Shown: one piece after another, positions 52,349 through 60,305 of the stretch
Numbering within the stretch: the stretch's first letter is position 1
Layout of the letters: each line of letters begins with the position of its first letter
Origin: Lysobacter arvi
GTDB lineage: Bacteria; Pseudomonadota; Gammaproteobacteria; Xanthomonadales; Xanthomonadaceae
NCBI GenBank assembly: GCA_031216755.1
Contig: JARUHG010000007.1
Location: forward strand, 124,001 to 188,000
Length of the DNA stretch: 64,000 nt
Direction of reading: 5' to 3'
The notes under the pieces: model-generated
The model's database searches: none
Told to the model about the DNA's origin: nothing
The model's input: the letters and a program-made list of their open reading frames with translations, nothing else
Program-made: the position numbers and the translations under genes

Positions 52349-52573
52349 GTGGGGCTCCCTCTGGACCGTCGATCCGGGCGGCGGTCGCTCCGCAGGATGC
52401 GGCGCGTCCATCATGCCGGGATGAACAGGTCCATTACAGACGGCGGTTGATCCGTTCACCTGGCTCCGGATGCATCCACCGTGCGGCAGTGTTCCGCGTG
52501 CGGGGTGGAAATGGCCGGAAGCCGAGCCCATATTCGACCACAGCCCCATCCGCGAGTTCATCGGGAGATCGTC

Positions 52574-52876
52574 TTGACCAGTTCCAACGTTGCGCACGGC
52601 GCCGGTTCGACCCGCAAGGGCCCGGAAATCGTCATCTACACCACGGCGATCTGCCCGTATTGCGTCGCCGCGAAGAACTTCCTGAAGAGCAAGGGCCAGC
52701 AGTGGACCGAGATCCGCATCGACCTGGATCCGGCGCAGCGCGAGACCATGATGGCGCGCGCCCGGCGCACGAGCGTGCCCCAGATCTTCATCGGCGATAC
52801 CCACGTGGGCGGCTACGACGACATGATCGCCCTTCACCGCGCGGGCGGCCTGGAGCCGCTGCTGTCCCCGCAGTAA
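52574..52876 (+). CDS. Glutaredoxin (class I, CPYC)
   Basis: 100 residues from TTG 52574, chosen because GGGAG lies 7 nt upstream and the protein then starts just before EIVIYTTAICPYCVAAKNFLKSKGQQWTEIRIDLDP. The active site CPYC, the cis-proline block RTSVPQIFIGDTHVGGYDDM, and the glutathione-binding Gly-Gly-Tyr-Asp are intact. Most similar in layout to GrxC. Reduces disulfides with glutathione in the cytoplasm. The next gene (AhpD-like) follows by 107 nt and may share the transcript. Confidence 0.9.
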   Translation: MTSSNVAHGAGSTRKGPEIVIYTTAICPYCVAAKNFLKSKGQQWTEIRIDLDPAQRETMMARARRTSVPQIFIGDTHVGGYDDMIALHRAGGLEPLLSPQ

Positions 52877-52983
52877 GCCCGCCGCTCCTTCGCACGACGA
52901 TCCGGCCGCGGCCGCCAGGCGATGTCTGGCGGACCGTGGCCGGTTCGTTACAGACTTTCCTCCATCCCTTCCCGGACGCCCCC

Positions 52984-53382
52984 ATGAGCCACGACCCCCA
53001 GGACAGCAGCGACCGTGTCGCCGAATTCACCGCCTTCCGCAAGCGCATGAACGAGCGGATCCTGGCCGAGCCCAACCAGGTCGTGCGCCGTTTCTTCGCG
53101 CTGGACACGCAGACCTACCAGGCCGGCGCGCTGGACGTGAAGACGAAGGAACTGCTGGGCCTGGTCGCCTCGCTGGTGCTGCGCTGCGACGACTGCATCA
53201 GCTACCACGTCGCCCAGTGCAAGGAAGCGGGCGTGACCCGGGACGAGATGTTCGAGACGTTCTCGGTCGGCCTGGTGGTCGGCGGTTCGATCGTGATTCC
53301 GCATCTGCGTCGCGCCGTGGATTTCCTGGACCGCCTGGAACAGGGCGACGCGTCGGCGCCGGCCGGCCACGACCACGGCTGA
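52984..53382 (+). CDS. Carboxymuconolactone decarboxylase / AhpD-like protein
   Basis: 132 residues, an all-helical CMD fold: VVRRFFALDTQTYQAGALDVKTKELLGLVASLVLRCDDCISYHVAQCKEAGVTRDEMFETFSVGLVVGGSIVIPHLRRAVDFLDRL. The CxxC-H motif RCDDCISYH is that of AhpD alkylhydroperoxidases, with Glu and His positions kept. With glutaredoxin upstream, a peroxide or disulfide exchange role is plausible, but many CMD proteins of this size have no known reaction. The His-rich end GHDHG is short. Confidence 0.87.
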   Translation: MSHDPQDSSDRVAEFTAFRKRMNERILAEPNQVVRRFFALDTQTYQAGALDVKTKELLGLVASLVLRCDDCISYHVAQCKEAGVTRDEMFETFSVGLVVGGSIVIPHLRRAVDFLDRLEQGDASAPAGHDHG

Positions 53383-53402
53383 ACGCGCCCGTCGGCCACG
53401 CA

Positions 53403-53424
53403 GGCGCCCGTCCAGGCGGGCGCC
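53403..53424 (+). terminator. Hairpin after the AhpD-like gene
   Basis: 8-bp stem GGCGCCCG (53403-53410) with CGGGCGCC (53417-53424), loop of 6 nt, then TTG only. Probably terminates the glutaredoxin/AhpD transcript. The rest of the gap to 53567 shows nothing. Confidence 0.5.
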
Positions 53425-53567
53425 TTGCCGTTCCGGGGCGGTCGCCGGGACTTTGGTCGAATCCTTCACGCCTGCAGGGGCGGGCCGCTTCCGGCATAAT
53501 TCCGGGGCTCACCATCCGGCGCCGTACCTCCTCGTCGTGCGCCCATAAGCTCGGAAGAAACCCCCAA

Positions 53568-54575
53568 ATGACGCAGACGATTACGGTCATCCGTGGCGAC
53601 GGCATCGGCCCGGAAATCATGGACGCCACCTTGCACGTGCTGGACTCGATGAACCTCGGGTTGCAGTACGAGTTCGCCGATGCCGGCCTGGTCGCGCTGG
53701 AAAAGCACGGCGAACTGCTGCCGCAGGCCACGCTCGATTCCATCCGCAAGAACCGCATCGCGCTCAAGTCGCCGCTGACCACGCCCGTCGGCGAGGGCTT
53801 CAGCTCGATCAACGTCGAGCTGCGCAAGCGCTTCGACCTGTACGCCAACGTGCGTCCGGCCAAGTCGTTCCCGAACACGAAATCGCGCTTCGCCGACGGC
53901 GTGGACCTGATCACCGTGCGCGAGAACACCGAAGGCGCGTACATCGGCGAAGGCCAGGCCCTGTCGGAAGACGGCGAGACCGCCGTGCTCACGCAGAAGG
54001 TCACGCGCCGCGGCTCCGAGCGCATCGTGCGCTACGCCTTCGAACTGGCCCGCCGGACCGGTCGCAAGAAGGTCACCGTCGTGCACAAGGCCAACATCCT
54101 GAAGTCGACTTCGGGCCTGTTCCTGAAGACCGCGCGCGCCGTGGCGGCGGAGTACCCGGACATCGAGTGCAACGAGATGATCGTGGACAACACCTGCATG
54201 CAGCTGGTGATGCGTCCGGAGCAGTTCGACATCATCGTGACCACCAACCTGTTCGGCGACATCATTTCCGATCTGTGCGCCGGCCTCGTCGGCGGCCTGG
54301 GTCTGGCGCCGGGCGCCAACATCGGTGCGGATGCGGCGATCTTCGAAGCCGTGCACGGCACCGCGCCGGACATCGCGGGGCAGGGCAAGGCCAATCCATG
54401 CGCGCTGCTGCTGGGCGCGGCGCAGATGCTCGACCACCTGGGCGAGTGCGAGAAGGCCGAGCGCCTGCGCGCGGCCATCGTGGCCACGCTGGAAGCGAAG
54501 GATTCGCTCACCCCGGACCTGGGCGGCACGGGCAACACCATGTCGTTCGCCAAGGCGATCGCCAGCCGCATCTGA
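53568..54575 (+). CDS. Isocitrate dehydrogenase, NAD-dependent type
   Basis: 335 residues, the short NAD-type isocitrate/isopropylmalate dehydrogenase fold rather than the 740-residue monomeric NADP enzyme. Motifs: ITVIRGDGIGPEIMDATLHVLD, NVELRKRFDLYANVRPAKSFPN, TVRENTEGAYIGEGQALSEDG, and metal-binding IVTTNLFGDIISDLCAGLVGGLGLAPGANIG. The NAD site is VHGTAPDIAGQGKANPCALLLGAAQML. It oxidises isocitrate to 2-oxoglutarate. Relationship to homoisocitrate and tartrate dehydrogenases is close, so the exact substrate is an inference from the family norm. A strong hairpin follows. Confidence 0.88.
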   Translation: MTQTITVIRGDGIGPEIMDATLHVLDSMNLGLQYEFADAGLVALEKHGELLPQATLDSIRKNRIALKSPLTTPVGEGFSSINVELRKRFDLYANVRPAKSFPNTKSRFADGVDLITVRENTEGAYIGEGQALSEDGETAVLTQKVTRRGSERIVRYAFELARRTGRKKVTVVHKANILKSTSGLFLKTARAVAAEYPDIECNEMIVDNTCMQLVMRPEQFDIIVTTNLFGDIISDLCAGLVGGLGLAPGANIGADAAIFEAVHGTAPDIAGQGKANPCALLLGAAQMLDHLGECEKAERLRAAIVATLEAKDSLTPDLGGTGNTMSFAKAIASRI

Positions 54576-54611
54576 TCGCGGCATGCATGCCGCGCGTTCG
54601 CCGCGGTTCGA

Positions 54612-54633
54612 CGGGGCGCCTTCGGGCGCCCCG
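54612..54633 (+). terminator. Hairpin terminator after isocitrate dehydrogenase
   Basis: Stem CGGGGCGCC (54612-54620) with GGCGCCCCG (54625-54633) closed by a TTCG tetraloop, then TTGCGTTTC. The extra-stable loop and T-rich tail indicate termination. Confidence 0.75.
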
Positions 54634-54776
54634 TTGCGTTTCAGGGGCACTGGCGCGGCTTTGCGCGGCGGCGACTTCCTTCCGCGCATGCTCCGCCTGT
54701 GTTCCGCCGGTGATCTCGACACCGGAGGGCGCCGGCCTCAGAATGCGCCGCCTTTTCGCTCCATTCGGATAAAGAG

Positions 54777-56096
54777 ATGAACGAGCCCGTCCGGCCGAGC
54801 GCCCTCGCGCTGACGCCGCTGCTGGTGTTCCTGGTGCTGTTCTTCGGCGCCGGCCTTTACTTCACCAGCCATGGCGAGGCGATGGGCTTCTACCAGCTGC
54901 GCGCGCCGGTGGCGATCCTGCCGGCGCTCGGGCTGGCGGCATTCATCGCCTGGCGTCGGCGACTCAAGCCGCTGGAAACGCTGCTCGAAGGCATGGGCGA
55001 TCACAACGTCGTCCTCATGTGCCTGATCTTCCTGCTGGCCGGCGGCTTCGTGGAGGTCTCCAAGGCGATCGGCGCGGTCGATGCGATCGTCGCGCTCGGC
55101 ATCGGCCATCTGCATCCGGCGCTGCTGCTGCCGGGGCTGTTCGTCGTGGCGGGTTTCATCTCGCTGTCGCTGGGCACGTCGATGGGCACGATCGCCGCGG
55201 TGGCGCCGATCGCGTTGGGCGTGTCGGACGCGTCCGGCCTCGATCGCGCGCTGGTGCTCGGCGCCGTGATCGGCGGTGCGACCTTCGGCGACAACCTCTC
55301 GGTGATCTCCGACACCGCGATCGTCGCCAGCCGCACGCAGGGCTGCACGATGCGCGAAAAATTCCGCGAGAACTTCAAGCTCGCGCTGCCGGCCGCGCTG
55401 CTCACGGTCGTCGTGCTGGGCTTCATCGGCGAGACCGCGCCGGTGCAGACGCTCGAACCGGTGTCCGCGTGGCTGATCGTGCCCTACGTGGTCGTGCTCG
55501 GCCTGGCGATGGCCGGCGTGGACGTGATCATCGTGCTGAGCCTCGGGCTGGTGATCGCCGGCCTGTTCGGCGCGTTCTTCACCGACGAATTCGGCGTCGC
55601 GGCGTACGCCACGCACATCTGGGAAGGCTTCGAGAGCATGGTCGAAATCATCCTGCTCTCGCTGCTCGTCGGCGGCTTGGGCGCGCTGATGAAGGCGACC
55701 GGCGGCCTGGCCTGGCTGGCGCAGTCGATCGGCCGCTTCGCCCGTGGCCATCGCAGCCGGCGCGCAGGCGAGGTGAGCATCGCCGCGCTGTCGGCCACGA
55801 CGGATGTGTTCACCGCCAACAACACCGTCGCCATCCTGATCAGCGGCGGGCTGGCGCGCGACATCGCGCAGCAGCACGGCGTCCCGCCCGCGCGCGCGGC
55901 GAGCGTGCTCGACATCTTCGCGTGCGTCACCCAGGGCGTGCTTCCGTATGGCGCGCAGATCCTGCTGGCCGCGTCGCTGGGAACGGTGTCGCCGCTCGCG
56001 CTCGCCGGCCACGTGCACTACAGCTGGCTGCTCGGCGCGATCACCATCGCGGCGATGCTGTGGCCATCGCGGAAGGCCGCGCCACAGGTGGCGTGA
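54777..56096 (+). CDS. Na+/H+ antiporter, NhaC family
   Basis: 439 residues with about eleven helices. Typical NhaC features: VAILPALGLAAFIAWRRRLKPLETLLEGMGDHNVVLMCLIFLLAGGF, LSLGTSMGTIAAVAPIALGVSD, IGGATFGDNLSVISDTAIVASRTQGC (the polar Asp-Asn site in a helix break), and ALSATTDVFTANNTVAILISGGLARDIAQ. Exchanges sodium for protons across the inner membrane. Amino-acid exchangers of this fold cannot be excluded. GAG ribosome site 6 nt upstream. Convergent with the BI-1 gene; a strong hairpin separates them. Confidence 0.9.
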   Translation: MNEPVRPSALALTPLLVFLVLFFGAGLYFTSHGEAMGFYQLRAPVAILPALGLAAFIAWRRRLKPLETLLEGMGDHNVVLMCLIFLLAGGFVEVSKAIGAVDAIVALGIGHLHPALLLPGLFVVAGFISLSLGTSMGTIAAVAPIALGVSDASGLDRALVLGAVIGGATFGDNLSVISDTAIVASRTQGCTMREKFRENFKLALPAALLTVVVLGFIGETAPVQTLEPVSAWLIVPYVVVLGLAMAGVDVIIVLSLGLVIAGLFGAFFTDEFGVAAYATHIWEGFESMVEIILLSLLVGGLGALMKATGGLAWLAQSIGRFARGHRSRRAGEVSIAALSATTDVFTANNTVAILISGGLARDIAQQHGVPPARAASVLDIFACVTQGVLPYGAQILLAASLGTVSPLALAGHVHYSWLLGAITIAAMLWPSRKAAPQVA

Positions 56097-56112
56097 GGCG
56101 GGACACAAAAGG

Positions 56113-56140
56113 GAAGGGCGCGGATCGCTCCGCGCCCTTC
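56113..56140. terminator. 12-bp hairpin between convergent genes
   Basis: Stem GAAGGGCGCGGA (56113-56124) with TCCGCGCCCTTC (56129-56140), loop TCGC. On the minus strand CCTTTTGTGTCC follows, giving a short T run; on the plus strand there is none. Probably bidirectional. Confidence 0.7.
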
Positions 56141-56166
56141 GCGTCTGGAATGACGGCGATCTTGCG

Positions 56167-56931
56167 TCAGTCGCGCGACTGCAGCTTCGACAGCAGGCGC
56201 AGGAATTCCACGTACAGCCACACCAGCGTGACCATCAGGCCGAATGCGCCGTACCACTCCATGTACTTGGGCGCATTCTGCTCGACGCCGCTTTCGATGA
56301 AGTCGAAATCCAGCACGAGGTTCAGTGCGGCGATCACGACCACGAACAGGCTGAAGCCGATGCCGATCAGGCCCGATTCGTGGATGAACGGAACGCGCAC
56401 GTCGAAGAACGACAGCACGAACGAGGCCAGATAGACCAGCGCGATGCCGCCGGTCGCGGCGACGACGCCGAGCTTGAAGTTCTCGGTGGCCTTGATCAGG
56501 CCCGTGCGATACGCGAACAGCAGCGCGAACAGCGTGCCGAACGTGAGCATCACGGCCTGCATCACGATGCCCGGGAAGCGGTGTTCGAAGATCGCGGAGA
56601 TCGCGCCGAGGAAGAAGCCTTCGGTCAGCGCGTACAGCGGCGCGGTCACCGGCGCCCATTCCTTCTTGAAGATCGTGGCGATGGCGAAGACCAGGCCGCC
56701 GATCGCGCCGCCGAGGATGTAAGGCATCGCGCCCACCGAACCGGTCTCGGTGAACTGCACCTGGCTCCACGCGAAGGCCGCGGTGATCACGCACAACAGC
56801 AGCAGCATGCCGGTCTTGTTGACCGTGCCGTTGAGCGTCATCGCGTCGCTGTCGCGCCGGACTACCGAGCCGCTGGAAAGATCGAGGAAGGTGCCTTCCT
56901 TCAATGCGGGATTGCCGCTGCGTCCGATCAT
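56167..56931 (-). CDS. Bax inhibitor-1 / YccA family membrane protein
   Basis: 254 residues with seven helices after a cytoplasmic N-terminus (IGRSGNPALKEGTFLDLSSGSVVRRDSDAMTLNGTVNKTG). Helix 1 TGMLLLLCVITAAFAWSQV; then APLYALTEGFFLGAISAIFEHRFPGIVMQAVMLTFGTLFALLFAY; and C-terminal IGFSLFVVVIAALNLVLDFDFIESGVEQNAPKYMEWYGAFGLMVTLVWLYVEFLRLLS, where the two Asp of LDFDF match the BI-1 pH-sensing/calcium site. YccA in E. coli is a substrate and modulator of FtsH. ATG 56931 chosen by family length. Confidence 0.9.
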   Translation of the reverse strand: MIGRSGNPALKEGTFLDLSSGSVVRRDSDAMTLNGTVNKTGMLLLLCVITAAFAWSQVQFTETGSVGAMPYILGGAIGGLVFAIATIFKKEWAPVTAPLYALTEGFFLGAISAIFEHRFPGIVMQAVMLTFGTLFALLFAYRTGLIKATENFKLGVVAATGGIALVYLASFVLSFFDVRVPFIHESGLIGIGFSLFVVVIAALNLVLDFDFIESGVEQNAPKYMEWYGAFGLMVTLVWLYVEFLRLLSKLQSRD

Positions 56932-57000
56932 GTCGTCCCCTGTTCCGTGGTCAATGGTTTCCGGGAGCATACAACGCCGGTCCGGATGGATCGGGATCCG

Positions 57001-57031
57001 TTGACAGCGGCGGTCGCGCCAGCCAGACTAT
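57001..57031 (+). promoter_or_regulatory. Promoter for the tRNA cluster
   Basis: TTGACA (57001-57006) and GACTAT (57026-57031), spacer 19 nt (or AGACTA with 18). A G/C-rich stretch follows the -10, as at stringently controlled stable-RNA promoters. tRNA-Pro begins 43 nt after the -10. Confidence 0.4.
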
Positions 57032-57073
57032 CCGGCCTTTCGCGGCGTTGGCGCGCAACGAAAGTCCCGGCCT

Positions 57074-57150
57074 CGGGGTATAGCTCAGCCTGGTAGAGCG
57101 CCAGCTTTGGGAGCTGGATGTCGTGGGTTCGAATCCCTCTGCCCCGACCA
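57074..57150 (+). tRNA. tRNA-Pro (anticodon TGG)
   Basis: 77 nt including the encoded CCA. The acceptor arm CGGGGTA pairs with TGCCCCG. The anticodon stem CCAGC/GCTGG encloses the loop TTTGGGA, anticodon TGG. The T arm has GGGTTCGAATCCC. Confidence 0.97.
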
Positions 57151-57215
57151 TCCAGGACCGAGTGGGAACGTCTGCCGGCGGTTGCGACGGATGTGTCAGT
57201 TAAGATGTAACGCTG

Positions 57216-57292
57216 GCGCCCGTAGCTCAACCGGATAGAGCACCGGCCTTCTAAGCCGGTGGTTGCAGGTTCGAGTCCTGCCGGGCGCGCCA
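57216..57292 (+). tRNA. tRNA-Arg (anticodon TCT)
   Basis: 77 nt with encoded CCA. The acceptor GCGCCCG pairs with CGGGCGC. The anticodon stem CCGGC/GCCGG has loop CTTCTAA, anticodon TCT. No own promoter is evident, so it is probably read together with tRNA-Pro. Confidence 0.96.
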
Positions 57293-57331
57293 CGCACGTT
57301 GCACCGAAACACCGCGAAAACAAGCTTTATG

Positions 57332-57408
57332 GTGGCTGTAGCTCAGTTGGTTAGAGTACTGGATTGTGATTCCAGTTGTCGGGGGTTCGAGTCCCCTCAG
57401 CCACCCCA
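57332..57408 (+). tRNA. tRNA-His (anticodon GTG)
   Basis: The acceptor GTGGCTG pairs with CAGCCAC, CCA is encoded. Anticodon stem CTGGA/TCCAG, loop TTGTGAT, anticodon GTG. The preceding base at 57331 is G, opposite the discriminator C, as expected for the G(-1) of histidine tRNA. Confidence 0.97.
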
Positions 57409-57425
57409 GATCGTGTGACAGGTTG

Positions 57426-57454
57426 TTGGCGAAACCGGTTTTTGTTGCTATAGT
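57426..57454 (+). promoter_or_regulatory. Promoter for tRNA-Lys
   Basis: TTGGCG (57426-57431), 17-nt spacer, TATAGT (57449-57454). The predicted start is about 12 nt before the tRNA. The spacer is T-rich, unlike its surroundings. Confidence 0.7.
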
Positions 57455-57473
57455 TTCGCTCCTAAGTTGTTCC

Positions 57474-57549
57474 GGGCCGTTAGCTCAGTTGGTAGAGCAG
57501 TTGACTCTTAATCAATAGGTCCAAGGTTCGAATCCTTGACGGCCCACCA
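57474..57549 (+). tRNA. tRNA-Lys (anticodon CTT)
   Basis: 76 nt with encoded CCA. The acceptor GGGCCGT pairs with ACGGCCC. Anticodon arm TTGA/TCAA with loop CTCTTAA, anticodon CTT. Has its own promoter and is followed by a strong terminator. Confidence 0.96.
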
Positions 57550-57556
57550 ATCCCGG

Positions 57557-57590
57557 AAAAGCACCTGGTCCTCCAGGTGCTTTTTTCTTT
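57557..57590 (+). terminator. Rho-independent terminator after tRNA-Lys
   Basis: Stem GCACCTGG (57561-57568) with CCAGGTGC (57573-57580), extended by four A-T pairs, loop TCCT, then a run TTTTTTCTTT. Confidence 0.95.
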
Positions 57591-57615
57591 TCCAGGATGA
57601 GCGTTCCGGGCAGTC

Positions 57616-57644
57616 TTAAACTTGCCCGCGCCGCGGCCTAGAAT
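57616..57644 (+). promoter_or_regulatory. Promoter for tRNA-Leu
   Basis: TTAAAC (57616-57621), 17-nt spacer, TAGAAT (57639-57644), 31 nt before the tRNA. Transcription may continue into tig, since no terminator is seen after the tRNA. Confidence 0.65.
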
Positions 57645-57675
57645 GCGCGCCGCGCCGGTTCACGCACCGGCCAAA

Positions 57676-57760
57676 GCGAAAGTGGCGGAATTGGTAGACG
57701 CCCTGGATTTAGGTTCCAGTGCCGCAAGGCGTGCGGGTTCGAGTCCCGCCTTTCGCACCA
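57676..57760 (+). tRNA. tRNA-Leu (anticodon TAG)
   Basis: 85 nt, class II with a long variable arm (TGCCGCAAGGCGT). The acceptor GCGAAAG pairs with CTTTCGC, CCA encoded. Anticodon stem CTGGA/TCCAG, loop TTTAGGT, anticodon TAG. Confidence 0.97.
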
Positions 57761-58077
57761 GCCTTCCTCAGCAGTCGCCGCGAGGCCGAGCGGGCATTCG
57801 CGGGTGATGCTGCAGCGGCGGGAGTCGCTTTCGCGGCCGCCGACCGGGCTCGTGAGCGATGCCCGCGCCGGGCAGCATTCCCGCAGGAGCCGCTCCGGAG
57901 GCAGGGTCCGCAACGAGCCGATCGTCCCCCGGAGCCGCGCGCCGGCGCTGGCACCGCGGCCCGCAATCGGCCAAACTACTGCGTTCCGCCGGCCGCGAAG
58001 CATTCCGCCCGGGCCGCGGGCAGGACAGGACCATCAACATCGTGCCGCGGCCGCTCGCCGCGGTGGCAGGAGTGGAT
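57761..58077 (+). other. Leader region between tRNA-Leu and tig
   Basis: 317 bp without a credible gene: open frames here have no ribosome site or family similarity. It is very G/C-rich with many short self-complementary stretches. No canonical promoter stands out. It is probably a 5' leader or a spacer. Confidence 0.5.
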
Positions 58078-59376
58078 ATGCAAGTTTCGGTCGAATCGCT
58101 CGGCAACCTCGAACGCCGCATGACTTTCAGCCTTCCGGCGGACCGGCTGGAGGCGCAGGTCGGCGGCCGTCTGCGCGAGATTTCGCGCGGCGCGAAGATC
58201 AAGGGTTTCCGCCCCGGCAAGGTGCCGGCCAAGGTGATCGAGCAGCGCTTCGGTGCGCAGGTTCGCGCCGACGTCCTCAACGACCTGCTCCGCGAAGGCT
58301 TCAGCAACGCGGTCCGCGAGCAGTCGCTGCAGATCGCCGGCAACCCGCAGATCGTGCCGGCGCACGGCGATGACCAGCTGGCGTACGTGGCGACGTTCGA
58401 GGTCGTGCCGGACTTCGGCGACATCGACGTGACCAAGCTCAATGTCGTGCGCCACACCTCCGAGGTGAGCGAGGCCGACATCGACGCGATGATCGAGAAC
58501 CTGCGCCTGCAACGTCGCACCTGGAACGCCGTCGAACGCGAGGCCGCCGCCGGCGACGCGGTCGAGATCGAAACGTACTCGCAGGTGGGCGACGAGCGCC
58601 TGCCGGCCGAAGGCGTCGAGCGCGGCGCGACCATCATCGGTTCGGCCGCGATGTTCCCGGCGATCGAGTCGGCCCTGGTCGGCATGAAGACCGGCGACGA
58701 GAAGGACGTGGACGTCGACTTTCCGGCCGAGTGGCGCGTACCCGCGTTCGCCGGCAAGACGGTCAAGGTCCACCTCAAGGCGACGAAGGTCTCCGAGCCG
58801 GTGCTGCCGGAAGTGGACGCCGCCTTCATCAAGAGCTTCGGCGTGCGCAGCGGCGACGCGGACCAGTTCCGCGTCGACATCCGCAGCAACCTGGAGCGCG
58901 AGCTGAAGGGCGCGCTGATGACCCGCCTGCGCCGCGAGGTCGGCGAGCAGCTGATCGCGTCCTACTCGCACGTCGAGATGCCGCCGAAGCTGGTCGAGGC
59001 CGAGGCGCGCGACATGGCGCGCCAGACCATCGAAACCGCCCGCCGTCAGGGCCGCGCGATCGGCGAGGTTCCGGCCGATGCGCACCTGGGCTTCATGGAC
59101 GCCGCCCGCAAGCGCGTGCTGGTCGGTCTGCTGGTGGGCGAGATCGCCCGTCGCAACGAACTGCGCCTGGAGCCCAAGCGCGTGACCGAGACGCTGAACC
59201 TGATCGCGTCGACCTACGAGGAACCGCAGCAGGTCATCGAGCTGTACCGCAACGACGCGCAGCTGATGAACGGCCTGCAGGCCCGCGTGATGGAAGAGCA
59301 GGTGATCGACTGGATCGCCGAGCGCGCTCAGCACACCGAGCAGGCGCTGTCGTTCAACGAGGCGATTCGCCAGTAA
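58078..59376 (+). CDS. tig: Trigger factor (ribosome-associated chaperone and prolyl isomerase)
   Basis: 432 residues. The ribosome-binding N-domain opens [59 protein letters not shown], containing the GFRPGKVP ribosome-docking loop. The PPIase domain follows around [15 protein letters not shown] and [36 protein letters not shown], then the C-terminal chaperone arms. AGGAG 8 nt upstream of ATG. First gene of the chaperone-protease run tig-clpP-clpX-lon. Confidence 0.97.
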   Translation: MQVSVESLGNLERRMTFSLPADRLEAQVGGRLREISRGAKIKGFRPGKVPAKVIEQRFGAQVRADVLNDLLREGFSNAVREQSLQIAGNPQIVPAHGDDQLAYVATFEVVPDFGDIDVTKLNVVRHTSEVSEADIDAMIENLRLQRRTWNAVEREAAAGDAVEIETYSQVGDERLPAEGVERGATIIGSAAMFPAIESALVGMKTGDEKDVDVDFPAEWRVPAFAGKTVKVHLKATKVSEPVLPEVDAAFIKSFGVRSGDADQFRVDIRSNLERELKGALMTRLRREVGEQLIASYSHVEMPPKLVEAEARDMARQTIETARRQGRAIGEVPADAHLGFMDAARKRVLVGLLVGEIARRNELRLEPKRVTETLNLIASTYEEPQQVIELYRNDAQLMNGLQARVMEEQVIDWIAERAQHTEQALSFNEAIRQ

Positions 59377-59385
59377 GTGCGTGTA

Positions 59386-59410
59386 CGGTCGCGGCTACGC
59401 GCCGCGACCG
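59386..59410 (+). terminator. Hairpin between tig and clpP
   Basis: 10-bp stem CGGTCGCGGC (59386-59395) with GCCGCGACCG (59401-59410), loop TACGC, no T tract. May attenuate tig transcripts or protect the 3' end. Confidence 0.5.
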
Positions 59411-59432
59411 GTTCCATCGAAAGGACGCGCCC

Positions 59433-59461
59433 CTTGCGCTCTGGTCCGGTTGGCCCCAAGT
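59433..59461 (+). promoter_or_regulatory. Sigma-32-like heat-shock promoter of clpP
   Basis: CTTGCG (59433-59438), 15-nt spacer, CCCCAAGT (59454-59461), compared with the sigma-32 consensus CTTGAA / CCCCATNT. It lies 56 nt before the clpP start codon. The -10 has two mismatches, so the call is moderate. Confidence 0.5.
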
Positions 59462-59516
59462 TGACCGGACCGCGCTTACCCAAGCGCCCCCTATCCGTTC
59501 CAAGGTGCCGTCGAAC

Positions 59517-60143
59517 ATGGACAACCTGACCAAAGCTTTGAATCTCGTGCCGATGGTGGTCGAACAGACCAGTCGGGGCGAGCGCGCCTACGACATCTAT
59601 TCGCGCCTGCTCAAGGAGCGCGTGATCTTCCTCGTCGGCGGCGTGGACGACCACGTGGCGAACGTGATCGTCGCCCAGATGCTCTTCCTCGAGGCCGAGA
59701 ACCCCGAGAAGGACATCAGCCTCTACATCAACTCGCCGGGCGGCGTGGTCACCGCGGGCCTGGCGATCTACGACACCATGCAGTACATCAAGCCGGACGT
59801 GAGCACCATCTGCGTCGGCCAGGCCGCCTCGATGGGCGCGCTGCTGCTGGCCGCGGGCGCCAAGGGCAAGCGCTACGCGCTCCCGAACTCGCGCGTGATG
59901 ATCCACCAGCCGCTGGGCGGCTTCCAGGGCCAGGCGACGGACATCGACATCCATGCCCGCGAGATCCTGACCCTGCGCCAGCGCCTGAACGAAATCCTGG
60001 CCAAGCACACCGGCCAGGCCTTGGAGACCATCGCCCGGGACACCGAGCGCGACAACTTCAAGAGCGCCGATGCGGCCCGCGAATACGGCCTGGTGGACCA
60101 GGTCCTCGAGCGCCGTCCGGAAGACTCGATCCAGGCGGGCTGA
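59517..60143 (+). CDS. clpP: ATP-dependent Clp protease proteolytic subunit
   Basis: 208 residues. The catalytic triad is Ser105 ([11 protein letters not shown]), His130 ([10 protein letters not shown]) and Asp179 ([20 protein letters not shown]). The N-terminal propeptide and the start [32 protein letters not shown] are family-typical. Forms the tetradecameric barrel fed by ClpX or ClpA. The stop is followed by a stable hairpin before clpX. Confidence 0.98.
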   Translation: MDNLTKALNLVPMVVEQTSRGERAYDIYSRLLKERVIFLVGGVDDHVANVIVAQMLFLEAENPEKDISLYINSPGGVVTAGLAIYDTMQYIKPDVSTICVGQAASMGALLLAAGAKGKRYALPNSRVMIHQPLGGFQGQATDIDIHAREILTLRQRLNEILAKHTGQALETIARDTERDNFKSADAAREYGLVDQVLERRPEDSIQAG

Positions 60144-60182
60144 CGGCCTGCACCGGCATTTGCACACCATTTTCCGGCCCGT

Positions 60183-60209
60183 GATCCGGCCCGCAAGGCG
60201 GGCCGGATC
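60183..60209 (+). terminator. Hairpin between clpP and clpX
   Basis: Perfect 12-bp stem GATCCGGCCCGC (60183-60194) with GCGGGCCGGATC (60198-60209), loop AAG. No T run follows. Likely partial termination or mRNA stabilisation between the two genes. Confidence 0.55.
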
Positions 60210-60305
60210 GCTGTGTTATCCTCGGGCCGCAGCACCTGAACGCGTCATGCCACGGCGAGCTCTCGGCCGGCGCGTTCGAGACACCAGCATCATTTGGGCA
60301 CAGGC

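Noticed and set aside
57761-58077. N-terminal extension of trigger factor or a small gene before tig
   Set aside because: The open frame continues upstream, but the trigger factor family starts at MQVSVE with a good ribosome site at 58078, and the leader translation resembles no protein.
59400-59517. Sequence before clpP as a continuation of a long plus-strand frame
   Set aside because: The frame enters from out-of-frame tig DNA; the family start [14 protein letters not shown] fits at 59517.
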